DNA of 64,000 bases from the NCBI RefSeq assembly GCF_014203955.1, contig NZ_JACHKA010000001.1, forward strand, positions 1,943,501 to 2,007,500. Reading direction: 5' to 3'. Numbering within the stretch: the stretch's first letter is position 1; every line of letters begins with the position of its first letter. This stretch comes from Sphingobium lignivorans (lineage in GTDB: Bacteria > Pseudomonadota > Alphaproteobacteria > Sphingomonadales > Sphingomonadaceae). The notes beneath the pieces were generated by a model, which ran no database searches, was not told the DNA's origin, and saw only the letters and a list, made by a program, of their open reading frames with translations. The position numbers and the translations under genes are program-made. Positions 55,803-64,000 of this stretch are shown here, piece after piece.

Positions 55803-58800
55803 GGGAAAGCTCCAGATCGAGCGCGCTTGCACGCCGCCCGGCGGGCGTATTGCGGTGCAGCAGCGAGAATATGGCCGGAACGAGGAACAGGGTGGCGAAG
55901 GTCGCGACGATCAGGCCGCCGATGACCACCCGTCCCAGCGGGGCGTTCTGCTCACCCCCCTCCCCCATCCCGAGCGCGACCGGCGCCATGCCGATGATCA
56001 TGGCCAGCGCCGTCATGAGCACGGGGCGGAAGCGGACCATGCCCGCCTCCAGCGCCGCCCGGGCGGCATCCGCGCCCTCGGCCAGCCGCTCCCGCGCGAA
56101 GCTCACGACCAGCACCGAGTTGGCCGTCGCCACCCCCATGCACATGATCGCGCCAGTCAGCGCCGGGACCGAGAGCGTCGTGCCGGACATGAACAGGATC
56201 CAGACAATCCCCGCCAGCGCGCCGGGCAAGGCCGTGATGATGATGAACGGATCGCGCCAGCTCTGGAAGTTGACGACGATCAGCAGGTAGATCAGCACCA
56301 CGGCGCCCACCAGCCCCAACCCAAGACCACTAAAGGCCGTCTGCATCGTCTCATACTGGCCACGCAGCGCGACCACCGAACCTTTCGGCGCCTCAGGGGC
56401 CATGCGGTCGAGGATCGCCTGGATCTCGCCGGCGACGGCGCCGAGATCGCGCCCCTGAATATCGGCATAGATATTGTAGGTCGGCTGGAGATTGTAGGTC
56501 GTGAAGATCGGCGCCGTCGCCGCGCGGCTGATGGACGCGACGTTGCCGAGCGTCTGCTGCCCGCCTCCGCCCGACGCCATCGGCAGGTTCCTGAGGTCCG
56601 CGAGCGATGCGACATCGCGCTCGGGGGCCTGAGCCACCACCGGATATTGCACGCCGCTGCTCGGATCGATGAAGAAGACCGGCGCCGACTGGCCGGTGCC
56701 GGCGAGAATGGTGGACAGGCTGCTCGTGACGTCCTGCGCGGTCATCCCGAACTGACCGATCCGTGAGCGATCGATATCCACCCGGAGTTGCGGCGCATTG
56801 GCCGGCTGATCGAGCCGCGCATCCACGAGGCCCGGGACGGTGCGCACAGCCCGGAGCAGAGCCAGCGCATAGCGCCGGTTCGCTTCCCGATCACGCCCGC
56901 GCACTTCGATGTTGATGGGGGCCGGCGCGCCGAAGTTCAGCGTCTGGCTCACGATGTCCGCGGGCGGAAAGGAGAATTGGCTACCGGGGAACAGGGACGG
57001 CAGCTCGCGCCGCAGCCTCGCGATATGGTCCGCTGTCGGTGCATGACCGGAAGCCAGCTTTATCATGATGTCGCCATCATCCTGCCCGAGCGTGCCGGAA
57101 TTGTTGTAGACCAGATTGATCCGGCTCGACGGGTTGCCGATCGTATCCGCCATGGATTCCAGTTCGCCCGGCGGGAGGAGACGTTCGACCGCCTGCTCCA
57201 CGCGCGCGAACAGCACGGATGTCTGCTCGATGCGATAACCGGTCGGTGCGCGCACATGCATGAGGATCTGGCCGGAATCGACGCTGGGAAAGAAATTGCT
57301 GCCGAGGAAAGGCAGCAACGCCATCGAGGCGAGGACAAAGCCCATGAACCCCAGGATGAACTTGCGACGCCCCGCGATCGCCGTGGCCAATATGGCGCCA
57401 TAGCGCGCATGAACGCGTTCGAAGCGATGCTCGAAGCCGCGCTGGAGCCGGACGAACGGATTACGCGATCCTGCCTTGCCGGCGAGATGGGCATCTTCCC
57501 CTTTCCCGATCGGGCGGAGCAGATACATGGCCATGGTCGGGACCAGCGTTCTTGAAAGGATGAAGGACGCGATCATCGCGAACACCACGGCCATGGCCAT
57601 GGGCGCGAACAGATAGCCTGCCACGCCGGGCAGGAAGAACATCGGCAGAAACGCGATGCAGATGCAGAGCAGCGACACGAAGGCGGGCTGAGTGATCTGC
57701 GCCGCGCCGTCGAGAATCGCGCGCACCACGCCTTTGCCCTGCTCGAGATGCCAGTTGATGTTCTCGATCGTCACGGTGGCGTCGTCGACAAGGATGCCGA
57801 TCGCCAGTGCCAGTCCGCCCAGCGTCATGACGTTAAGGGTCTGGCCGAACGCCGCGAGCGTGGCGATGGCTGCGAGCACCGCCAGCGGAATGGAGAGGGC
57901 AATGATGACGGTGGGTCGCCAGGAGCCGAGGAACAGCAGGATCATGAGCGACGTCAGCGCTGCGGCGATGAAGCCTTCCCGCACCACGCCGGACACGGCC
58001 CGCCTTCACGAACAGCGACTGGTCCCCCATCGGGAGAACCTTGATCGAGTCCGGCAGTCCGGCGAGGATCGAGGGAACCATGCCCTTCACGCCTTCGACG
58101 ATGGCCAATGTCGACGTCGCGCCGTTCTTGAGCACGGTCAGCAGCACCGAGCGATTGCCGCCGACATGGACGACATTCTCCTGCGGCGCGCTCCCGTCCA
58201 GCACATGCGCCACATCGCGCATGTAGATCGTCGCGCCGTTCACCACCTTGACCGGCAGGTCGTTTAGTCCCTCGATCGAGTCCGGCGCATTGTTGAGTCT
58301 CACTGCATATTGATTGGCCCCGATCTTCACGAAGCCGGCGGGGCTGATCTGGTTCTGCGCCGCGATGGCCCGGGTGACGTCCACGGCCGAAAGCCCCTTG
58401 GACTGGAGCGCCTGCGGGTCGATGTCGATCTCGATCCGCCGCTCCTTCCCGCCCGTGGCGCTCGGCACGGCGGCGCCGGGCACCGTCACCAGCCGGGGTC
58501 GAATCTGGTTCTGCCCCAGATCGAGCAACTGCTGCTCCGTCATGCCCTCCCCGGAGACGGCAAGCTGGAGAATGGGGACGGTCGACGCATCGAAATTGAG
58601 GATGAGCGGCGCGTTGGTGCCCGGCGGCATATTCTTGATGAGGGTCTGTGAAACCGATGTGACCTGCGCGGTGGCCGTCTGCAGGTCGGCACCGGGATGG
58701 AGGAAGATCTTCACCACCGCCTTGCCGCGCAGCGACTTGCTCTCGACATGCTCGATATTGTTGACGGTGGTCGTCAGCGCCCGCTCGAAGGGGGCGATGA

Positions 58801-58990
58801 TGCGGGAGGCCATCTCGTCCGCGGGCAGATTGCCATATTCCCAGGCGACGGCGATCACCGGAATGCGGATCGCGGGAAAGATGTCCACGGGCAGGCGCAG
58901 GATCGCCGAGAGGCCCGCAAGCGCGATGAGGATCGCCATCACGATGAACGTAAGGGGCCGCTGCAGCGCGACCTTGACGATCCAGGTCAC
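55795..58990 (-). pseudogene. RND efflux permease interrupted by a +1 frameshift
   Basis: The two frames together encode a typical RND pump of about 1064 residues. The N-terminal part starts at GTG 58990 (VTWIVKVALQRPLTFIVMAI) and carries the first porter domains. The C-terminal part contains the transmembrane segments with the proton-relay Asp region (AIGILVDDATVTIENINWHLEQG) and runs to the stop at 55795. Near 57999-58001 the plus strand reads CCC where CC would restore GDQSLFVKAAVSGVVREG. So one extra base breaks the gene after about residue 330. It could be a true inactivation, a strain polymorphism or a sequencing error. An operator (site 6) lies 296 bases upstream. Confidence 0.85.
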
Positions 58991-59393
58991 GGCGAGACAC
59001 GCTCCGTCATGGCGAGGCCGCCCCGAGTGAATGAAGAGAAGACCCGTATCGGGGCAGCACCGCAACGCCCGGCATTTCCATTCATGATCCGTCCGCGCAT
59101 TCCCTGGAGTCCCCCTTTCCCGGCCGTCTTCGTGGCCGCCTGGCACCCTTGCGGACCGGCAGCAGCAAGTCTGAGCCTGATCGGCCTGCATTCTCGTCAG
59201 GCTCTCCGGCTCCCCCTCCGGTGATAGCACCGGCCCGATCGATAGACAGACTTCGCTGCCGCGTTGACAGGCCGACACAGGAGTATATCGTATACATCGT
59301 GCGCATCAAGTCGCTGTTTCAATCGACTGGGAAGCACAGCCGCGACGGTCGCAGGACACGTCAGACCAGAAGCGTTTCCACAGGGGGTTCGCT
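58991..59393. other. Intergenic region with operator 6 and promoters
   Basis: This 403-base divergent gap separates the RND permease from the second amidohydrolase. I see no gene in it. It contains operator 6 and should hold the promoters of both units. Confidence 0.5.
59286..59299. promoter_or_regulatory. Operator 6 upstream of the second amidohydrolase
   Basis: TATCGTATACATCG is centred on GTATAC (59290-59295), 95 bases before the amidohydrolase start at 59394. It shares ATCGTATAC with the other sites and may also influence the divergent RND unit. Confidence 0.75.
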
Positions 59394-61082
59394 ATGAAGC
59401 CATTGAAGGGGTTCCCGTTCAGCCAGTCCATGGCAGCGATCTGCGCCATGGCCGCCGCATTCACGCTCGCACCGGGCAGTGCTGCCGCGCAGGAGAAGAA
59501 GGCCGTCGAGGCCGTGCCGGAGCGCGCAGGCGCCTATCCCGCGCCCGCGCGCAATGGCGAAGGCGTTGGGCCATTCCGCAAGATGGTGATTCGCGGCGTG
59601 ACGCTGATCGACGGCTCGGGCGCTCCACCGCGTGGCCCGGTCGACATCGTGATCGAGAACAATGTCATTGCCGACATCAAGCCCGCCGGAACACCCGGAC
59701 TGCCGCTCAAGGAAGGGCGCGAGCCGCGCGACTTCGACTATGAACTCGATGCCACGGGCATGTTCATGACGCCCGGCTTCATCGACATGCACGTACATGG
59801 ATCGAGCGCGGACAAGGCCCCGGATCTCTCCTATTCATACAAGCTGTGGCTCGCGCATGGCGTGACCACCGTGCGCGGCGTCGATCTGGCACCTTTCGAA
59901 ATCTCGCTCAGCGAGCGCGCACGCTCCGCCCGCAACGAGATCGTCGCCCCGCGCATCTTCGTCTATCAGCGCCCGGGACAGGGAAATGGATGGACCGGCG
60001 GACGCGCGAACACGCCCAAAAAGGTCCGCGAATGGATTCGCTGGGCCGCCAAGCAGGGCATCGACGGCATCAAGATTTCGGCCAACGAGGATCAGCCGCC
60101 CGAAGTCCTCGTCGCCATCACGGACGAAGCGAAGAAGCTCAATCTCGGCACCGTCGCGCACATCTCGCAGGTCGGCGTCGCCCGCATGAGCGCGCTGGAA
60201 TTCGGTCGCGCCGGCCTCGGCACGGTGACCCATTATTATGGCCACTTCGAATCCATGCTGAAGAACGGCGCGATCCAGAACTGGCCGGTCGATTACAACT
60301 ATATGGACGAGCAGGACCGCTTCGGGAACGTCGCCAATCTCGCGGCGGAAAGCGCGGAGCCCGGTTCCGAGCAATGGTGGGATTATCTCAAGGAGCAGAA
60401 GGCCAACAACGTCACCTTCGATCCCACGATGACCATCTACGTCGCCGGGCGCGACCTCATGCGCCTGCGCAACGCGGACTGGCATGACAAATATACCATG
60501 CCGCAGCTGTGGCAATTCTACCAGTCATCACGCGTGAACCATGGCTCCTATTTCTTCGACTGGACCACGGAAATCGAGGTCAAATGGAAGAATTTCTACC
60601 ACAAGTTCATGAGATTGCTGAACGATTACAAGACGATCGGCGGGCGCGTGACGACGGGCTCCGACTCCGGCTTCATCTATCAGCCTTATGGCTTTGGCTA
60701 TATCCAGGAATTGGAACTGCTGCAGGAAGCGGGCTTCAATCCCTCCCAGGTCATCACTGCCGCCACGCTCAACGGCGCCCTGACGCTTTATGAGCCCAAG
60801 GGCCAGCCCGTGCCGCCGATCGGGACGGTGCGGGTCGGCAAGCTGGCCGACCTCGTGATCCTCAAGGAAAACCCGCTGCAGAATCTCAAGACCCTGTACG
60901 GCACCGGTGCGCTGCGCCTGAACGAGCAGACCCAGCAGCTCGAACGGGTCGGCGGCGTCTCGTACACCGTGAAGGACGGCATCGTTTACGATGCCAAGAA
61001 GCTGCTTGCGGACGTCGCGGACATGGTACGCGCCGAGAAGCGCCGCATGGGCATGCCTGAGGAAGGCCTGCCCCATCCCTGA
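59394..61082 (+). CDS. Secreted amidohydrolase, paralogue of the one in the TonB unit
   Basis: The 562-residue protein has a signal peptide (AAICAMAAAFTLAPGSAAAQ) and an amidohydrolase barrel with FIDMHVHG, carbamylated Lys in DGIKISANE, His in GTVAHISQ, His in TVTHYYGH and Asp in TGSDSGFIY. It aligns along its whole length with the amidohydrolase at 48286-49953 (shared SRVNHGSYFFDWTTE-type segment, YGFGYIQELELL, TLYGTGALRLNE), so the two are an ancient tandem pair now separated. The substrate is probably a related amide or peptide. Operator 6 lies upstream. Confidence 0.87.
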   Translation: MKPLKGFPFSQSMAAICAMAAAFTLAPGSAAAQEKKAVEAVPERAGAYPAPARNGEGVGPFRKMVIRGVTLIDGSGAPPRGPVDIVIENNVIADIKPAGTPGLPLKEGREPRDFDYELDATGMFMTPGFIDMHVHGSSADKAPDLSYSYKLWLAHGVTTVRGVDLAPFEISLSERARSARNEIVAPRIFVYQRPGQGNGWTGGRANTPKKVREWIRWAAKQGIDGIKISANEDQPPEVLVAITDEAKKLNLGTVAHISQVGVARMSALEFGRAGLGTVTHYYGHFESMLKNGAIQNWPVDYNYMDEQDRFGNVANLAAESAEPGSEQWWDYLKEQKANNVTFDPTMTIYVAGRDLMRLRNADWHDKYTMPQLWQFYQSSRVNHGSYFFDWTTEIEVKWKNFYHKFMRLLNDYKTIGGRVTTGSDSGFIYQPYGFGYIQELELLQEAGFNPSQVITAATLNGALTLYEPKGQPVPPIGTVRVGKLADLVILKENPLQNLKTLYGTGALRLNEQTQQLERVGGVSYTVKDGIVYDAKKLLADVADMVRAEKRRMGMPEEGLPHP

Positions 61083-61179
61083 AGGCGCTTGTCGGGGCGT
61101 CCACAGCCGGGATCAGGTCAGCAACATCATGATCTGGTCCCGGCGCCCGAGCGGCAGGCGCCGCGCCCGGCTCGCATCG

Positions 61180-62202
61180 TCAGAGTGCCGGAAGGTCGGC
61201 AAAGCGTGCCGGCAGCGTGAAGCCATAGCGGAGCGGATCATCCTCCCGCAGTTGGAACTCCGCGGTGCCGGTATAGCTTGACTGGCCGGCCACGCGGACC
61301 CGGCATGTCATGCGCCCATCCGCCTCTTCGGTGGAGACGACCGATGCGCTGAATGCCCCGCCCGTCGGCCCGGCGAAGCGACGGGTCATGCCGGGCGCGA
61401 TCAGCCCGCGCGCATGATCGCGCGCCAGACGCGCCGTGACGCCGCTGCCGGTCGGGCTGCGATCGATCTGGCCTTCCGCGAAGACACACAGATTGAACGT
61501 GGGCTGATCCGGCGCCGCATCATCGATCAGGATCGTGCCATAGAGAAAGGCAAGATCGGGCGCTTCCTCATGGCGGATGTCGAGCTGCGCCCGTCCCGCA
61601 GCGGTCATTTGCGTGCCAAGCTCGATCAGTTGCGCCAATGGCGCGTTGAGGAGATCGATGCCGAGCGATGAGCTGGGCAGGATGAGATAATAGGCCCCGC
61701 CATAAGCCAGATCGCATGTGACGCGACCCAATCCCGGCACATCCAGCGCGATATCGCGGCCGGCGAGAAAGGCCGACACGCTGACGAAGCTCGTCTCGAC
61801 GACCTGGCCTTCCCGGATCAGGCATGTCACCTCGACCACGCCGCAGGGCAATTCCAGCCCGAAACTTACATTCCCACCGGATGCGGTCACCTGTCCGCTT
61901 TCGACCAGCCACTTGCCCAGTGCGATGGTCGCATGACCGCACATGGTGCTGTATCCCTCATTATGCGTGAAGAGGGCGGCCGCCGCGGCGCCGGGCTGTG
62001 TCGGCGCGACGGGGATCACGCCATACATGCCGGCATGACCGCGAGGCTCGAGCATCAGCGCGCGTCGGAGATGGTCATGATGCGCCCGCGCGTCGCGTCG
62101 CTTGGCCAGGATGTCGTCGCCAACCAGCGCGGGATAGCCGCCGGTGACGATGCGGACAGGCTCCCCGCATGTGTGCATGTCCAGAACCGAGAGGCGCTCC
62201 AT
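61180..62202 (-). CDS. Trans-3-hydroxy-L-proline dehydratase (proline racemase superfamily)
   Basis: The 340-residue enzyme has the first active-site Cys in YSTMCGHATIALG but Thr at the second position (DRSPTGSGVTARLA). A Cys/Thr (or Cys/Ser) pair is the known mark of trans-3-hydroxy-L-proline dehydratase, which makes pyrroline-2-carboxylate, instead of the Cys/Cys pair of racemases and epimerases. Together with the reductase at 35655-36674 this gives L-proline. No ATCGTATAC site lies directly upstream; it follows the partial gene at the right edge by 131 bases and may share its promoter. Confidence 0.9.
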   Translation of the reverse strand: MERLSVLDMHTCGEPVRIVTGGYPALVGDDILAKRRDARAHHDHLRRALMLEPRGHAGMYGVIPVAPTQPGAAAAALFTHNEGYSTMCGHATIALGKWLVESGQVTASGGNVSFGLELPCGVVEVTCLIREGQVVETSFVSVSAFLAGRDIALDVPGLGRVTCDLAYGGAYYLILPSSSLGIDLLNAPLAQLIELGTQMTAAGRAQLDIRHEEAPDLAFLYGTILIDDAAPDQPTFNLCVFAEGQIDRSPTGSGVTARLARDHARGLIAPGMTRRFAGPTGGAFSASVVSTEEADGRMTCRVRVAGQSSYTGTAEFQLREDDPLRYGFTLPARFADLPAL

Positions 62203-62333
62203 CGACTTTTCCCCTTCCCTGCCCCGTGCCAGCTGCGCGATCGCCGATCGCGCTGATAAACGCCGGAAGACTGCTGAGCCAACGTCATTCCGGCCATGAC
62301 GCGCCGATTTACGTGAAGTCCACCCCCGCCACC

Positions 62334-64000
62334 TCAGGGCCGATCAGCGAGCCTCAGCCGCACCACCGACTCCGGAGCATCGTGAAGGCGCAGATAGAGG
62401 CTGTCCCCCTGCGGACGGGGCAATGAAAGACTGGTGCCGACGAAGCCGTCCGGGACCGTGACTGGCCGCGCGAACAGCGCATCGTCGGCAATCGCGGCGA
62501 TCACGAACAGGTCGCGTCCCTCCAGGCGACAATCGCCCCCTTCCGAGGGACAAGCGACACGCTCGACGGCAGGCAGGCGGACGATCCGCACCAGCGGCTG
62601 CCAGTCACCCGAGACATCGCCCCGGCTCGGCCGGAAACGGATCTCGCCAACAGCGCCCGCACCAAGCAGCGCCTGAGGTTCGATCGTCGCGACGGCGACA
62701 TCCGTGCCAATGCGCTGCAACTCCCCGTCCGCGACACTCAACCGATGACTGGCAGTGCCATCAGCCGTGGCGATCTCGATCGCGTCCTGCGCGCCGATGC
62801 CACCTTTCGCATAACGCAGGGAAAATGTGAGGCGGGCAGCCGGCGGCACAATGTCCTCCGGCAGCTCCAGCGCGAGAGCGTCCGGGACAGCGGGCATGGA
62901 GACATTGCGATCGACGACGACCGCACTGGGCCTGGCGGTCGCGATGGTGGCGCGCACATTCGCTGTTCGCCCGTCCCGCATGGTCACACGGGCCTGTGCT
63001 TCCCCGGGCTGCGCGGTGATCGGCGCTTCGCTGGCGAGTTCGAGCCGGTCCCCGCCCTTGGCGCGCGCGAGATGTCCTGGCGTGAAGCGGGCCTCGCCGA
63101 TCTGGAGATGGGCGACCTGATCGAGCCGGGCGCCCGAAAGGACACCGGCCTTGTCTCCTGCATGCAGCAGAAAGCCATCCAGACGACTGGCCTCGCGCAG
63201 CGCCTTGAGCGGCAGCACGGTGGGGTTCTCGGCGCCGTAATGCGACACAAGCAAAGTCAGGGACCCCGGCGCCATGTCCTCGAGCGGGAGCGTCACCGTC
63301 ACGTCCTGCGCCGAGTTGGCTTTCCAGGTCAGGCCCCGCAGCGCGCCCGCCGCATCGCGCAGCTCCACCTTCTCGATGCAGGCCGCGCCCTCGCCGCGCA
63401 GCACGAGCGGCTGTTCGCGGCCGACCACGACATTCGTCTGCTCGGCCTTCCACGAAGCGGGCGCGACGGTCTGCACGTGGACCGACGGTCCCTCGAAATC
63501 ATCGAAGCCCCAGCGCCCGTGCAGCATGGCCTCGCTCACACGTTCCGTGGGTTTGCGATCGCCCGGCGCAGTCACCACAAAGGCACCACGGGCCGGGTCG
63601 GGCGACAGCGGCAAGTCCGTGGTCCCGCCGTCTTCGGTCCTGATCCGGAGCGAAAGATCCCCCGCATAGGATGTTGCATAGAACAGCGCTGCGCCCTCGA
63701 TCGGCAACTCCAGATCAGGCCGATTCAGGCACATCATGCCTTTCGCTCGCGGGCGCAGCACGGGCGGCATCGCAGGGCCGATCGGCGGCATCGGCACCAC
63801 CAGCACCGAGCGTGGATTCTGGAAGGAGGGCGCTTCGTTGAGCTGCAGCCGGGTCTCGTCTCCCCGCCCGATCGCCAGTGCCGGCAGATATTGATACTGC
63901 GCCGTGCGAAACGCGCCGAACAGCTTGGCCAGATCGCGCGCAAGCCCGATATAGGGGCTGTAGTAGCCTGCCCCGGCCTCCCGCGTCGCCGCGATGCGAT
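62334..64000 (-). CDS. Large protein of unknown function, 5' end outside the window
   Basis: The reading frame is open from the right edge for about 554 codons to the stop at 62334. Visible parts are AGYYSPYIGLARDLAKLFGAF, NPRSVLVVPMPPIGPAMPPVL and a long beta-rich C-terminal region with repeated Val/Leu alternation (EKVELRDAAGALRGLTW, LTLLVSHYGAEN, VTVPDGFVGTSLSLPRPQGDS). A cysteine pair (ACPSEGGDC) could form a disulfide. I do not recognise the family. Its position upstream of the trans-3-hydroxyproline dehydratase on the same strand suggests a link with the island. A likely signal peptide would lie outside the window. Confidence 0.7.
   Translation of the reverse strand, partial: RIAATREAGAGYYSPYIGLARDLAKLFGAFRTAQYQYLPALAIGRGDETRLQLNEAPSFQNPRSVLVVPMPPIGPAMPPVLRPRAKGMMCLNRPDLELPIEGAALFYATSYAGDLSLRIRTEDGGTTDLPLSPDPARGAFVVTAPGDRKPTERVSEAMLHGRWGFDDFEGPSVHVQTVAPASWKAEQTNVVVGREQPLVLRGEGAACIEKVELRDAAGALRGLTWKANSAQDVTVTLPLEDMAPGSLTLLVSHYGAENPTVLPLKALREASRLDGFLLHAGDKAGVLSGARLDQVAHLQIGEARFTPGHLARAKGGDRLELASEAPITAQPGEAQARVTMRDGRTANVRATIATARPSAVVVDRNVSMPAVPDALALELPEDIVPPAARLTFSLRYAKGGIGAQDAIEIATADGTASHRLSVADGELQRIGTDVAVATIEPQALLGAGAVGEIRFRPSRGDVSGDWQPLVRIVRLPAVERVACPSEGGDCRLEGRDLFVIAAIADDALFARPVTVPDGFVGTSLSLPRPQGDSLYLRLHDAPESVVRLRLADRP

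Overview
The window is high-GC chromosomal DNA from an alphaproteobacterium, most likely a member of the Sphingomonadaceae. Support for this is the gene order dusB-ntrB-ntrC-ntrY-ntrX-hfq-hflX-mazG, the fused ispDF gene, xerD next to accA, and the many secreted peptidases and amidohydrolases beside a TonB receptor. The assignment rests on gene order and protein style, not on a marker gene.

Left half (about 1-28.9 kb), housekeeping. A secreted protein cut by the left edge is followed by xerD, accA, a lipoprotein M48 protease with a LysM-like tail, two small Flp-type pilins, mutT, a methyltransferase, comF, grxC, a nitrilase-family amidase, DUF1178, tRNA-Arg(CCT), a WecG/TagA-type glycosyltransferase, mazG, hflX, a tandem-duplicated hfq, the ntrXYCB nitrogen two-component cluster, dusB, ispDF, pncC, a RatA/COQ10-like gene, lipA, a beta-carbonic anhydrase, a gamma-glutamylcyclotransferase-like gene, an acylphosphatase, ettA, a short Asn/Ala-rich lipoprotein, tRNA-Pro(TGG) and a tiny Gln-rich protein.

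Right half (about 28.9-64 kb), a catabolic island. It encodes a complete trans-4-hydroxy-L-proline route: 2-epimerase, D-hydroxyproline dehydrogenase, pyrroline-4-hydroxy-2-carboxylate deaminase and alpha-ketoglutaric semialdehyde dehydrogenase. It also encodes what looks like a trans-3-hydroxy-L-proline route (Cys/Thr dehydratase plus a pyrroline-2-carboxylate reductase-like enzyme), an APC permease and a GntR/FadR-type regulator. Interleaved are a TonB receptor, a Tat-exported GH127 beta-L-arabinofuranosidase-like enzyme, gamma-glutamyltransferase, DUF885 and S10 carboxypeptidase-like proteins, two M24 proteins, two secreted prolidase-like amidohydrolases, an alpha/beta hydrolase and an RND efflux pair whose permease carries a frameshift.

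The unifying signal is a palindromic operator. The 9-mer ATCGTATAC occurs six times, always between genes, and places one copy in front of nearly every transcription unit of the island. My interpretation is a single regulon for uptake and breakdown of hydroxyproline-rich, probably arabinosylated, peptides such as plant extensins: sugar removal, proline-tolerant peptidases, and hydroxyproline catabolism to 2-oxoglutarate. The individual enzyme families are known; the integrated, co-regulated locus is the part worth testing.
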